The notes: a model not told the origin generated them from the sequence alone. 64,000 nt of DNA from Tenrec ecaudatus (GCF_050624435.1 NC_134538.1:114650437-114714436), one strand, 5' to 3'. Positions 11,405-23,394 are shown, numbered from the stretch's first letter. Numbers and translations: made by a program.

Positions 11405-12011
11405 CGCACACACACATAGACAAACATATATACACATATATATTTATATTTATACCTATCTGTATTTATAATGACATGTGTAATTTTTGCTTTCTTCTTT
11501 TTGTTTTGTCTTTCCTCCTGCCCCGCTATCACGTTTCATCTTCGCCCATTACTTAGTAATTCCTCTAGGATACATTTATCGATTGATCAACCATGATCAG
11601 AAACACTACACCCTCCTTACAGTCAATTTTAAAACCCCTGCTATTGCCCTGTCCTTGTCATTACTGGTTCAGTGCTCACCTCCCCCAACTCCTCCCCTTC
11701 CATGCCCCGCCCCCGGAACCCTCAGTCCCATAGCTGTCTCCGTGGGATTGCTTATCCTGCCTATCTAGGAGAGATAGACACCAAGAGGGAGAGACCCTAC
11801 AAATAGCTCCATGTCTACCTGGTCCCATGCCCCAGAGTAGGTGGGATTCTCCCTGTTGGTTTGCAAGCAAGACTTGTTACAATCCATCAGCCCAGCCCCT
11901 TTTCCTTGGGGGTTCCATGTTCAGGGTCCCGCTTCCCTAACAACACTTATACCCTGTTAGTCCTCAGCATCTGTGTCCGAAAGGTTCACATCCTGCAAGT
12001 GCCCTTCGCAC

Positions 12012-12278
12012 TTCCTGCAGCCAGGGATGGAGTGGTCTGGTGCCCCACCACGGCACCTGCATTTCCTGCAGCCAGGGACGGAGTGGTCTGGTGCCCCTCC
12101 ATGGCACCTGCATTTCCTGCAGCCAGGGACGGAGTGGTCTGGTGCCCCACCACGGCACCTGCATTTCCTGCAGCCAGGGACGGAGTGGTCTGGTGCCCCC
12201 ACCACTGCATTACACCTGCATTTCCTGCAGCCAGGGACGGAGTGGTCTGGTGCCCCCACCATGGCATTACACCTGTAG
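12012..12278. repeat. 51/57-bp minisatellite, five units, in L1 3' UTR
   Basis: Five head-to-tail units start at 12012, 12063, 12114, 12165 and 12222, each opening with TTCCTGCAGCCAGGGA. The first three are 51 bp and the last two 57 bp; the extra six bases lie near the end of each longer unit. Units are near identical, unlike the decayed L1 around them, which suggests recent expansion or conversion. Both unit lengths are divisible by three, so several frames stay open across the array and give spurious repeat-rich ORFs. Confidence 0.95.
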
Positions 12279-12799
12279 CCTTTCAGTGTGGCCCCTTGGG
12301 AGTAACCCCAGCCAGTTCATATGAGGTGCCAAGCCCTACCACTGAACAAGAAGCCTGCCACAGAGATCCCTCAGGGTCTTCGTGGCTTTGCTCCCGTGAC
12401 TGCTCTGTTGCACTCCCCTCTTGTTTTGCCCCCTGTGGACTGGTCAGGGTGCTGCTCTCCATGGATTGTATCTTCAGGGCTGTCCCCTGAAGCACTGTCA
12501 TCTGGGAGGGGACATCATGTCCAGACAGTCTTCTCTATGAAGGAGCGGCTCTGAGCAAGAGCATTGCCCTCAGGGATTGGTGCACCAGGATGAGAGGTCT
12601 ACTCTCTCCCTTTCCTGTGGTGATATAAACAACACCCTCCCCTTGGGTGGATTAGTGTCCTGGCCCCGCAATGGCCATTTATTTCCTTCCCCGACCCCTC
12701 TGTGGGCCTTAAATACATAGGAGGGGGTGGGGAGCCCCCATATGGTGTGCTATCCACCTGTGGGCCTCCACAGGTGCTATCCACATTTATTCCGCTGAT

Positions 12800-14557
12800 G
12801 TGTGCATCATTGGGTTTGGAATGGCTCATGACAGAGTCTCTGGTCCTCAACCTGGGAATTGTGTGTTCTGTGCATTTTCCCTTGTGCCCCTTCTGCTGTT
12901 TGAAATTCCCTCGGTGGACTCATGTGGTACTTGACCTTTTGTGTTTGGCTAACTTTGCTCAGCAGGATATCCTCCAGCTCTTTTTACATGATGAGGTGTT
13001 AAATATTTCAATCACTACTTTTTAGGGATGCATAGTAGTCTCTTGTATCTACATGCCAGAGTTTTTAAATCCATTCATCTATTGATGGAGATTTAGGCTG
13101 TTTCCTACCCTTTGAGATTGTGACCAGTGGAGCAATGAACGTTGGAGAGCAGCTCTCTGGTCGTGGTCTGCTTCTTATTTCTCCTGGGTGTATGCTCAGT
13201 AGTGGACTTGCCGGGTTGCAATGTAACTCGGTTTCCATATGGTGCAGGTAGCACCAGATTGCTTTCTACAGAGGCTGTACTTATTTACAAGCCCACCAGC
13301 ACTGAGCGAGAGTCCCCATCTCACCGCACCCCCTTCAACATTTGTTGTTTCTGTTTCTCTGCACTGGACTATTTCTGGGGGTGTTAGGTGCTGTTGCATG
13401 GTTGGCTTATTTGCATTTCCCGGATGGCCAATGACTGGGAGCATTTTCTCATATGTTTATTTGTCATTCAAGTTTCCTCCTTTGAGAAATTTCTGTTAGA
13501 ATCTATTGCCCACCTCCTCTGTGGGCTATTCATTTTTGTTTGTTTTTTCCCTTCTTGTGGACTTGCAGGATTCTGTAGACTTTATTAATAAACCTTTTGT
13601 CTAATGTGTAATTATTAAATATAGTTTTCCAGTCTGTGGCTCTCTTATTACCCTCTTGATGAAGTCTTTAGATGTATACAAGTGTCTCCTCTCTAGTGAG
13701 TCCCATTTGTCTTATCTTCCTCTGGGTGTGCATCCTTCCTTATTTCTGATAGCCAATGTATTCCCTGTTATAAGGCATTTAACTTTGTCCCAATTTTCTC
13801 ACTGATGATCCTTATAATTGGGGGTTTTACCTTGAGGTCTGTGATCTACCTTGATCTTGTTCTTGTGTATAGAGTGAGGTAAGGGTCTTGCTGCATTCTT
13901 CTGTAGGTTTATATACCGTTTTACAGGACCATTTGTTAAAAAGGGCACCTGCTTCCCATTTGATATTTTGGGGGTCTCTAATCAAATAGCAGTTGTCCAT
14001 ATGCTGCTGCTTTTAGTTCGGGATTTTCTGTTCTGATCCATTGCTCTGGGTATCCATCATTATACCAGTACCGTGTGGTTTTGACAATTGTGACTGTATA
14101 ATAATTTTAAATTTAAGTAGTGTGAGCTCACACACTTTATTCTTCTTCTTCAGGAGTTCTTTATGAATTCTGGCCTTCTCTTTCTGTATAAAGTTGGTAG
14201 TCAGTTTTTCCATTTCTTTGAGGAAAGATGCTGGTGTTTGTATTGGGATTGCATTGAACTTATATGTGACTTAGGTAGGATTGACCATCTTTACAATATT
14301 GAATTTTCTGATCCACAAGCATGGGATATTCTTCCATTTGTGAAGGTCGCTTTTGGTTTCTTTTAATAGTGTTTTATAGTTTTCTGTGTACTGGCCTTTT
14401 GTTGTTGTTGTTAAGTACATCCCCAGATATTTCCATTTATGCTTGGCTATTGTGAAGGGTACTACCTTCTTGATCTCTTTTTCTGTAATCTCATCAGTTG
14501 TATATTGCAATCCAATTGACTTCTGCTTGTTGATCTTGTATCCTGAGTATGTGATTG
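12800..14557 (-). pseudogene. L1 ORF2 C-terminal remnant (LINE-1 reverse transcriptase protein)
   Basis: Minus-strand conceptual translation at about 14420-14270 gives KYLGMYLTTTTKGQYTENYK and then a block like LLKETKSDLHKWKNIPCLWI. This is the conserved segment just after the reverse-transcriptase domain of mammalian L1 ORF2p. At 14220-14010 a segment like KARIHKELLKKKNKVCELTL, followed by a relic of the 'WYWYQNRDIDQWNR' region, continues in order. The endonuclease and catalytic reverse-transcriptase parts are absent because the copy is 5'-truncated. What remains has many stops and frameshifts. ORF2p makes L1 and AfroSINE-like copies; this remnant cannot. Confidence 0.85.
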
Positions 14558-14569
14558 ATTTTTAATGAG

Positions 14570-14870
14570 ACTTTTCAATCATTTAAAATATTATATTGGG
14601 GGCTCTTCAGCATTCCATAAATAAACTATATCAAGCATATTTGTACATATGCGGCCATCATCATTTTCAGAATATTTTCCCCTTGAGTCCTTGGTAAAAG
14701 CTCCTCTTCCCCCACCCCCTAAATCCCATCCTCGTGAATCCTTGATCGATTTTATATGGTTACTGTTATTTCATATCTTGCACTGTCATTGTCTCCCTTC
14801 ATCCACATGTGTGATATTCGTCCCTTTGGGCATGGGGGCTACATGTAGACCTTTTCAACCTTGATGTTTT
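14570..14870 (-). mobile_element. Second L1 3'-end fragment
   Basis: It begins, in reverse, with a decayed poly-A and the block 'atattatattgggggctc', which corresponds to 'gagcccccaataaaatg' at other L1 3' ends here (16758-16774). About 300 bp of 3' UTR follow. It abuts the truncated 5' end of the larger L1, so one L1 probably inserted into or next to the tail of the other inside the RTE element. Confidence 0.65.
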
Positions 14871-14874
14871 GTTC

Positions 14875-16160
14875 TTATAGTCAAGTGTCTTGGATTATTG
14901 ACCCAGCATCCAGATTGAATAAATATGGTGAAAGGATACAATTGTGACTTTTTTCTTCTCATTTTAAACCAGTCTGTGTCTCCTTGCTCTGTCAGAATAC
15001 ACAACTGAATCCCTTTGACTAATCCATAAAACACAGGTAAATATCACTCTAATGTTCTGTCTCTAGTCAAGCTCTGTCTCAACAGTGATATCACTTATTT
15101 GGTATCCTCTTCCAAATCTGACTTGAATTTCTGACAGTTTCTTTTTGAGAGACTGTTGCCACCAATATCAAAACACATTCTCAAAGATTTGTCGTGGAAT
15201 TGTCTGATAGCTTCCGCACTCGGTGGGACCCCTTCTTTGGAATGGCTGCAGATATGCGTCTCTCCCACCTGGTTGGCCATGGAGCGTTCTGACAAATGCC
15301 CCACCATAGACAAGTTTATGCATTCAGTCTTGCCTTTGTTTGTTGAAACATCACCGTTGTCATTCCACAAAGTTCTGAAGCTTTAAAAAATTTTTCCCCT
15401 TTTTTGATAATGCTTCTGGTGTAGCTTAGTTCTTCATCATATGGTACCTCCTAGACTGGGTGAACATCAACCGTGCGTGTGTGTGAATTAATTCAGTGGA
15501 TTCCCTTCATATCCTGTGCCTTTTGAGTCACTCCATAATTGACCCATCAACCCTTTGAAATGCAATGTTTAATCCTGAAAAGTGAGACTTACATGTTTCT
15601 CTCCATTCTTTCACCTTGAGAAATGCCAAACGTGTTCTTCCCTTTTGCTTTTCTAACGCCAAATCTTTGAGCATTTTTGTTATAATACTTTATTCTGTGT
15701 ACTTCTGTTCAGCTTTTTGGTGTCATCTATTTTTCCACGAGGACCCCTGGTGGCTTCGTGGCTATGTGGTGCCCTGGCTGGTTTTCCTGAGTCCCAGGGG
15801 GCACAGTCCTAGGCACGGAACTACTAACACGAGGCCAGCATACTCCCTGCGGCCCCGTGAGCAAACGAGGTGGTTTTCTACTCCTGTAAACAGTCACCTT
15901 CTCCGAAACTCACAAGGCAGTCCTACGTCCTTTCTAGGATTGTCATGGGTCAGAGGTGACTTGATGGAAGTGGGGTTTTTGTTTTTGTTTAGTCTCCCGT
16001 TTGTTTCGTCTGTGTTTGAGAACAAATTTAAGATATTCTTCAGTTCACCACTCCTTTTCCCCCTTTCTTTGCTGTCAAGGGCATTTCCCTCTTTATGTGT
16101 CATGTCCTCGAGGTCCTCCCAAACCCACCTGAACTTCAGTCATTACTATCAGTGTATTGA
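14875..16160 (-). mobile_element. RTE-type LINE, 5'-side half of a split copy
   Basis: This continues the element at 10125-10530. In order it shows 'gattgaataaatatggtg', 'aaacacaggtaaatatcac' and 'aaatctgacttgaatttctg', then 'gtttgttgaaacatcacc' and 'ttgagaaatgccaaacgtg'. These are reverse-transcriptase-region blocks of the RTE/BovB-type LINE read backwards. The same order occurs at 33430-34260 and 56150-57120. A plus-strand AfroSINE at 15739-15990 interrupts it. No intact frame remains. Confidence 0.8.
15739..15990 (+). mobile_element. AfroSINE inserted in RTE LINE
   Basis: It starts 'gaggacccctggtgg' and carries the tRNA-like head, then 'ttctactcctgtaaacag' and 'tccgaaactcacaaggc'. The 3' block follows ('attgtcatgggtcagagg') and ends in a GTTTTT-rich tail. 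It is slightly longer than the other copies. RTE sequence flanks it on both sides, so it is younger than that LINE. Confidence 0.9.
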
Positions 16161-16368
16161 ACATTAATTTGTGAACATAGACATATTCATGTGCTCTCTT
16201 TTTACATAAATAATAAACACACACTCATTAAGTTTTACAACTAAATTATGTTTTAGATATTTTATTCATTGCATTTCATAGATGCAGAGGTACAAACACT
16301 AGAAAACATTCTAATGGGAAAACTAATTATAATACAGAGATAAGCTAAGTTTTAAAAAACCCAAACTC

Positions 16369-16784
16369 TGTGCACTGGTACAGATAGAAACTGGAAACAC
16401 AGTGAATCCAGGACAGATGACCCCTTCAGGACCACTGGGGAGAGTGGCTATACCTGGAGGTTGGAGGGAAGGTGGAGTGGAAAGGGGGAAGCTATTACAA
16501 GAAGCTACATATAACCTCCTCCCTGGGGAATGGACAACAGAAAAGTGGTGAAGGGAGACATCAGACACTGTAAGATATGACAAAATAATAATAATATATG
16601 AAGTATGAAGGGTTTATGAGGGAGGGGGTAGGGAGAAGGAAAATTGAGGAGCTGGTATTAAGGGCTCAAGTAGAAAGGAAATGTTTTGAGAATGATAATA
16701 GCAACAAAGGTGATTGACACAATGGATGGATTATGGATTGTGATAAGAATTGTATGAGCCCCCAATAAAATGATTTAAAAAAGA
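16369..16784 (+). mobile_element. L1 3' end, 5'-truncated, about 415 bp
   Basis: Plus-strand tail of the afrotherian-type L1: 'cactggtacagatagaaac', 'acctcctccctggggaatg' and 'aaatgttttgagaatgat', ending in 'cccaataaaatgatttaaaa'. The polyadenylation signal AATAAA and a short A-tail are present. A short AAACTCT is seen on both sides (about 16363 and 16785) and may be the target duplication. Same family as 41365-42925 and 60958-62942. Confidence 0.85.
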
Positions 16785-16789
16785 AAACT

Positions 16790-19190
16790 CTTGATGACTA
16801 AGATCTTTCATCTCAAGTCCAAGACTTATAACCTTGTAGAGAGTCTGCTGAGTAAGAGAGACCTGGGCTCCAGACATCAACTCTCCAATCTCTGCATGCA
16901 CCAAATACATATTCAGAAAGTGTGGTGTTTTTTATAATCTTGGGATATCTTCAATGAGCTGAATAAGTTTCAAAATACTGCTTAAGCATTAATAAATAGG
17001 AAAAATGACGTAATAAAATGAGAACATTCCATTGGCTCATGTACTTGATGGCTTTTTAACTGGACCAATCACTTTGTTCTTATGTGTGGTTGTTTCACTG
17101 CCTATTCTTACCCAACATCTTCGTGATTGCACCTACAACCACTCCTGCCTGAAATTTTATTTTAGCAGGAAAAGACTCCCCTTTTTTGCCAGCGACATAC
17201 ATATTCTTATCTTTTATAAAGGACACAACTGTGATTTATTGCAGGGAATTAGTAATTGCTCATCTTCCTACTTTCCTTTTTGCTCAGAGGCCCAGTCAGG
17301 TCACATTTCCCCTCTTCCGGAGCTGGTCTCCCCACACCCCTGCCACATGCCCAGACACCCACGTATGTGATGCATACCTTTCATGTGCTGTGTCCATCTT
17401 ATAGAGTTGAAAGGCCCATCTATTTTCTTAGGACTAATGTAGTAAAAATATTGAGTCTTAGTATTATTTCAACCCAGAGATCATGTGCTATCTCTGGCCC
17501 CACACCATCTCTGAAGATTATACAAGTAAATGGACTGTATAGAAGACAGTGTCACACATGATTGTAATTTAGCTCTTGTAATATAATTAAGAAGAAAAAT
17601 TATTGATAGTCATCATTGCTTAGTTTAAAATATGATGTGGCTTTTTAAAATTCTCAAATGCTTTATTTTCATCATCTTGGAAAAACTCATTGCTATTAAA
17701 TTATTTAAAACATATTGGTCTCCAATACTGAGTTCCTTGAAACATTTACTGGTCTCTAAAATAAGAGATCATCACAAGATATCCTGTTTCTTTACCAGAA
17801 TTTCAGTTTCTTAGTCATAGGGGGGAAACGTTTTGTGCAACAAGGGAGCTGTAACAGATGGCAAAGCCACAGTGAAGAAAAAATAAATAAAATCATCCCT
17901 TCTGGTTTCTATAATCCCTAGAGTTTGGGCTATGGAATAAGACTAGTTTCCTACATCAATACCTTGAAAAGAATGAGGTTTTGTGGTTGGAATTTATGAC
18001 TAGAAGTTAGGGATCCTGGGTTATAATTTTGACTGTACATTGACTCATTGTCTTTTTGAGCAGGAAAGTAGCACTGATTAATAACCAAATATTGACAGAT
18101 TATTCTGAGGACTCTGAAAAAAAGAACATGAGACAAATATTGTCACCGGACTATTTAAAACACGATCACTCTAATATCCTGTGACAATGAAATGAAACAT
18201 AAGAGAGATGATTTTCACTTGTCTGAAAATGTGAACAATGCCCCAGAAATCAAGAGTGAAGGGCTTATCTTTTTCAGAAAGTTAAGGGGCTTCTCTTGGA
18301 AAGGGTAGTATTCTCTTCTCAAAATACAGCCCATAAATCTTTCTATGGATGGTTGTCACTGTTTCTCTTTCCCTTGAACTTTTACATCTTGGAAAATAAT
18401 TCCTCCAGAGCTCAGTAGACACATCACATTACTTCACATCCATCTTCGAATACCCGTTGTACACAGGAAGTGAGGTGAATTTAATAAAATAGTCACAACT
18501 AAGCAAGGGAGCACGTGACCTTTGGAAACAGGAGCTTATAATCATGAGACCCGTTTGAGAGCTGAACATTGTCCCCCACCACTGACCTCAAGAAGTCACA
18601 GTCAAGTCAATGAAGTGCTGGAGCGGAGTCTGTGTGATGGAGGAGGTGGGACCCGCAAACCTGAGCCTGCGCAGAGAGGGGCTATGAGAGCCCAACAGTA
18701 GAGGAGTCTGAGTGTCCTGTATCACACAGAGCTTGAAAGTCAACAGGGGTCCTTTCTCACACGAATTTAAGTAATCTGTTCCTACCTTAGTGTCACCAAC
18801 AAATATTTGCCATGTATTCGAATGATTATAGACAATATACCATACAAAAGATGATAGAAGCATCTATTTAATATGTCTAAAATAATAAGAACATATCTGA
18901 ATCGCACTTTTTGCTGATTTTGATCACATATTTTTGGGTCACTATTTTATTACTGGGTTTGAAAATTCATGCCATTTAACCATTTTCCCTGTGTTTTTGA
19001 GAGAGAAACATCGATGTTTTCACAATTGAGTACTAGCGAAAGCTTTATAAAATCCCCTTGGGTGTTCATTACTTTTCAGTTTTACTGAAGGAGAGTCGAG
19101 GCACGTGGTGCATTACTCTGAGTACGGCAAAGCACTGCAGCCACTGTTTAGTTTTCCCTGGAGACCCTCGCATCTCTCGGTGCTTTTGTT
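16790..19190. other. Unassigned non-coding DNA
   Basis: No gene or firm repeat. A short frame at 17032-17370 has no known domain. The segment near 17980-18110 has a faint MIR-like order of motifs that I do not claim. Confidence 0.5.
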
Positions 19191-19194
19191 CTTA

Positions 19195-19910
19195 GATGCT
19201 GTCAAGTTGGGTCCTGCTCATAGAGGGCCCATGTGTGCAGAAGAACTTGTGTTAGTCGGGGTAGACTAGGGAAACAAATCTATAGAAACTCATATATGTA
19301 TAAGAGAGGGTTCCGTATATGTAACAGTGATATGTACATTAAGAAAGCCTCCCAACCCCATCCAGTCCAAGCCCATAAGTCCTTCTTAGCCCATATGTCC
19401 GACATCGATCTACAAAGCCCTCCTCAAACTCACAAAACACACACAATGATGCTGAATGCAGAAGGATCACAGGCAAGCGGGTAGAAATTCTTTGAATCCA
19501 GTGGTGGTATAAGCATCTCAGCACGTGGCTGCTCCAGCACCCAGGGCTGCATCAGGGCAGGTCCATGCGGCTTCTCCTCAGAGGTATGTCACAGGAAGTG
19601 AGCCTTGCCAGCTGAAGCAGAGAACTGGCTAAGGCAGCCGCACACTGGTCCAACCATCAGAGAATGAGAGACCAGAGAACTGGACAGGCGAGGCTCACTG
19701 AGCCATTTATCACTCTGCCCTTCAATTAACCCCACATGTGTTTATCGGCCTAGTTGGCCCCATAACCCGTGACTATCTCAAACTGCTCCATAGTTGTTCT
19801 CAGGGCTGAAATGTGACAGGAGCAGATTGGCAGGCCTGCATTCTGGGGCAGCTCAGGTGGTGGTGAGACAAGGATGTTGGATCACCAGCCTTTCAGCTAC
19901 TCATAAGTGC
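19195..19910 (-). mobile_element. AfroSINE split by an ERVL-like LTR
   Basis: The 3' block lies at 19195-19250 in reverse ('gatgctgtcaagttggg', 'tgctcatagagggcccatg'). The rest resumes at about 19785 with 'aactgctccatag', 'gagcagattggcaggcctgc' and 'ggggcagctcaggtggtgg', then 'caccagcctttcagct', ending near 19910. The two parts join into one minus-strand AfroSINE once the LTR at 19251-19780 is removed. Confidence 0.7.
19251..19780 (-). mobile_element. Solo LTR, ERVL/MLT2-like
   Basis: Starts 'tgttagtcggggtagactag', the reverse of an LTR end '...ctaacaca', and closes near 'gtgactatctca'. Related to the plus-strand LTR at 30249-30958: both share an 'acatgtgg..ttaat' block and an 'ataaatggct' block at corresponding places. 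AACT occurs on both sides, consistent with a short retroviral target duplication. No internal viral sequence adjoins it, so it is a solo LTR left by recombination. It sits inside an AfroSINE. Confidence 0.65.
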
Positions 19911-20044
19911 TCAGGTCTCTAAGGAGCTGAGCACCCTTAAAGAAATCATGCTTCAGGGCAGATGCATCTGCTTGTGTCAAAAGAATTAAACAATATAGCT
20001 CGGGTCTCCATGTTTATTCATCTGCATTTAAACGTCACAACATG

Positions 20045-20815
20045 ATGATGGTTGTTGTTGTCAGGTGCTGCCGTGTTGGTTCCGACTCACAGCCACGCCG
20101 TGTGCAATGGCAGGAATCCTCACCTGGTCTTGCACGATTCTCACCACGGTTCTTCTCTGTGAGCTCATGGTGGCAGCCGCTGAGGCAAGCCATCTCGTTG
20201 AGAACCTTCCTCTTTTTGCGGCCCCTCCACTTTGCCAAGCTTGATGTCCTTTACCAGTGAATTGTCTCGCCTGATATCATGTCCAAAGTATGTGATACCC
20301 CGTGTCAGCTTCCTTGCCTCTCAGGAGCATTCTGGCTGTTTGTCCTGCAAAACAGACCTGTTTGCTCCTTGGGTCGGTCATGGCATGGCCAGTATTCTTC
20401 ACTAACCCCACAGTGCACGTGCAGTAGATCCTCTTCCGTCTTCCTTATTAAATGCGCAAGTTCCTTATGCAGACGAGGAAACTGAACACACCATGGCTTG
20501 GGTCAGACCTATCTTAGACCTCAGAGTAGCACCCGTGCTCTTCCACATGTGAAAGACGTCTGTGCGGCTGATGTCCTAATGTAGTGCGTGGGGCCTTTGA
20601 TCTCTCTCGGCCGCTGCTTCCATGAGCATGGATTGTGAATGCCAGCATGCACTGCACACACCAGCATTGATGATGGATCCGAATGCTCAATAGCTTCGTT
20701 GTTTTCTCCATTTGTCATGGTGTTACCTGTTGATTCAGTGGTGAGAATTTGTGTGCTCATGCGATTGCGTTATAATCCATAATAGACGGCAGTGCTGACC
20801 TTCATCAGCCATTAC
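20045..20815 (-). mobile_element. RTE-type LINE 3' fragment, about 770 bp
   Basis: Minus-strand 3' end including the terminal block 'gttgtcaggtgctgccgtg', then 'gttccgactcacagcc', 'tttgccaagcttgatgtcc' and 'catgtccaaagtatgtgat'. It continues to 'gcgttataatccataat' near 20765. This copy holds the RTE 3' terminus that AfroSINEs share. Confidence 0.85.
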
Positions 20816-22620
20816 ACTGTACAAAATTCTATATAGCAATCAGGAAAAATCAGAGGCAACAGAGAGAAACATATTTCAGAATGTATTGTAACCTTGGTAT
20901 TTTAATCTTCTGGAGGGAAATGTGAGTTTAAAAGCAGATAGGATGGTAAATCAGCTTCGCAGTAGATTTGAATTGCAGATGAGTTACCATTTACAAGTTC
21001 AAAGACCTGCAGTGGATGGTGAAGTGAAATAAAATAATAGTAATAATGAAGTGCCCAGCCTCTTTTTGATGAATATTTGACATTTATTACTTCTTTTTTG
21101 TGCCCCCCACCCCCGAAATAAATGGTGTGTGAGCTATGAGCCCTGGACTTGTAGCTGCTATAGAGATAGAAATTAAGTTAGTCAGAAATGAAATTGCCTC
21201 GTTCCTATTGATTCTCGGAAAGTTGTGGAGACACCCTCTCTCTCCACAGGATTTCTGGCAGTTCTCTCAAGCTTCCTTTGAACTATCTCCGACGCCTAGG
21301 TCTGGAATAACTATGCTTTGGGAAATTTCAGAAAAAGGGAGAAAAAAGATAAACAATGTATTACCGTTGTAGGTTTCAGTTTCTCGAGCATGTATTCCCT
21401 CTTCATTAGGGAGGAGGAAATTAGTCAGATATTTATATTGGAAGTGGTGCTGCCTGGCCCATCCCACTCTAGTTTCCACTCAGGGAACAAATCATTATAG
21501 GGTTCAGAATATTTTTTATTTATGTCTCATAAACAAGTTTAAAAATAACACTAAAAAAGGATGTTAACCATATGTCACCTCCTGGTTTGTGACTAAAGGG
21601 GATAAAGTTACCAGAATTCCTAGAGCCTTTTGAACTTGAGAGCCAGTGTGCTTACTCCGTCCCACTTCAATCCGATACACAGTAACCCTTGCATTGCATC
21701 CCTGGAGTGGGTTGTAGGTCCCCTTTGTTTAGAAAACACGTTACGGAGCTAAGTAGGATACTTTCAAACAGATGTTTAAATCCACTAGACTTTTGTTTTC
21801 CTTATTTGACATTTTTAAACAATTGTTTCAATGATAGAAAATCATGGGTTACAAAAAATTCCAAAATCTCTCAAGTCTCAGAGCAATGGTCTTTTATAAT
21901 GTAGTTTAATGGATGCTTATGAAGATAGCCCATTTTCCAAAGACATATGTGTTAAAAATTAAATTACTACATTTAGATAATGATACAAATGCTTAATACA
22001 TTAAAGTAGATTTTGTATCTACATGTACTACCTTAAGAAATGCATATTGTATGTATCAAGTGCTACATATGGTAAGGCAATGCTCATCCAGATTCTGTAA
22101 TATGGTGTCACCTGTAAAAGAGTAACATTTACAAATTTCCTCTACTTTTTATATATGTGTCAGCACATGAAACAGCTGCGCTCCCAAGCACACAGAGAAG
22201 CACATGTGGATACGGCACTGCCGCCATCACATAATCACCCTGTCACCCACGTGACTTTCCAAAAAACCCAAATGCTAATTGCAGATTGCATCTTAAGCGT
22301 GCGCTTTAGTAAAGGATTATAAGTCTCTAGATACTCAATAAAGCCGAATAAAAAGTGATAGAAGTCAGATTGTTTCATCTACCATCATAATATAAGAAGC
22401 TATTAACATTGTAAACTCTTGCCTATTTTACCATTTGGCAATTGTTCAAAGTATCAGAAAACATTCCCGTGGTGCTGCAGAGTGTTTCTGTTTTACTTTT
22501 GTCAGTATGTTTGGTAGGACTAGTAATCCCTATGTCATGGTTCCCGTTTACATTAGCTTTATCAGCTCTAGTCATGTGGCTTGCTTGCTGAAAGCGAGGA
22601 GGACTTGGGGCACGTGCTGA
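20816..22620. other. Unassigned non-coding DNA
   Basis: No gene seen. Short frames around 21136-21500 carry no known domain. Confidence 0.5.
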
Positions 22621-22624
22621 TGAA

Positions 22625-23300
22625 TGTCAAGGACTGCAGCTTCCGGTGTGGATTTTGACTCAAGGTAAATAAGACTAGAATCCTTACAAGTGGACCAATG
22701 AGTTACACCATGATAAGTGGATAACAGATTAACTTGTCAAGGGTTTTATTTGCTTGGATCCACAATCATAGCCATGGAAGCAGTCACGAGATCAAATGGC
22801 GCATCGTGTAGGTAAACCTGCTACACACGCCCACTTTAGAATATTGAAAAGCAAGAACGTTACTTTGAGAACTAACGTGAACCTGACCCACGCCATGGTA
22901 TTTTCCATTGCCTTAAAGGCCTGTGAAAGTTGGCCATTGAGAAGGAAGGTTGAAGAAGAACCAGTGTATTTGAATTATGGTGCTGGAGAAGAATATTGAA
23001 CATACCGTGGACTGTCAGGAGGACGAACTGCTCTGTCTGTTACTTAGAGGCAAGGATGGAAAGCCTGTGTCGTACCTACTTTGGACACATTGTCAGGAGA
23101 GACCACGCCCTGGAGAAAGACATCATGCTTGGTAAAGCGGAGGGGCAGCGGAAAAGAGGAAGGCTCTCAACAGGATGGATTGACGTCGTGGCTCAGACAG
23201 AGGAACAATTGCAGTAACGGACTGTGCAGTGGTTCGTTCTGTTGTGCACGTGGGGTCAGAATTGCCTGGAAGGCACATAACAAAACAGCAACCATGTAGC
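22625..23300 (+). mobile_element. RTE-type LINE 3' coding fragment
   Basis: Plus strand. Translation of 22996-23217 contains YFGHIVRRDHALEKDIMLGK followed by an EGQRKRGR..GWID block. This is the conserved C-terminal segment of RTE/BovB-type ORF2 proteins (compare YFGH..RR...LEK..MLGK). Upstream, 22640-22980 gives the preceding reverse-transcriptase segment with frameshifts. The copy runs to near its 3' end ('ggtcagaattgcctggaagg'). It lies tail to tail with the minus-strand copy at 23395. Confidence 0.88.
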
Positions 23301-23394
23301 TAGGGAATGTGGGTCCAGAATTAAAGCGCAGGAATTTTCAATTGGTGGGAATAATACAAAGACACAGGAGTCGTCAACATTTAATGTTGCCTTC

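Larger units (their letters stand above)
10531..14560 (-). mobile_element. L1 LINE, 5'-truncated, about 4 kb
   Basis: Minus-strand L1 whose 3' end is near 10531 and whose 5' truncation is near 14560. It has about 1.8 kb of ORF2 C-terminal sequence (listed separately) and about 2.2 kb of 3' UTR. The 3' UTR includes a (TATG)n run at 11378-11404 and a minisatellite at 12012-12278. Typical L1 text, in reverse, includes 'ccattcatctattgatgg' at 13072 and 'ctgggtgtatgctcagtag' at 13184. With the fragment at 14570-14870 it interrupts an RTE element. The flank 'gataccccagttt' on the left and 'gatgttttgttct' on the right may be a decayed target duplication. Confidence 0.85.

Noticed and set aside
11861-12490. 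A 209-codon plus-strand open frame with repeated AARDGVVWCP units, plus similar frames on the minus strand
   Set aside because: It is produced by the 51/57-bp minisatellite in an L1 3' UTR. All frames stay open because unit lengths are multiples of three. No known domain and no start context.
14573-14640. Polyadenylation signal of a host gene
   Set aside because: The signal is in the antisense L1 3' end, not downstream of an exon.
15616-16167. A 183-codon plus-strand open frame
   Set aside because: It runs through reversed RTE LINE sequence and an AfroSINE (15739-15990); composite of repeats, not a gene.
17940-18120. Possible MIR
   Set aside because: Only loose motif similarity without a convincing order of conserved blocks.
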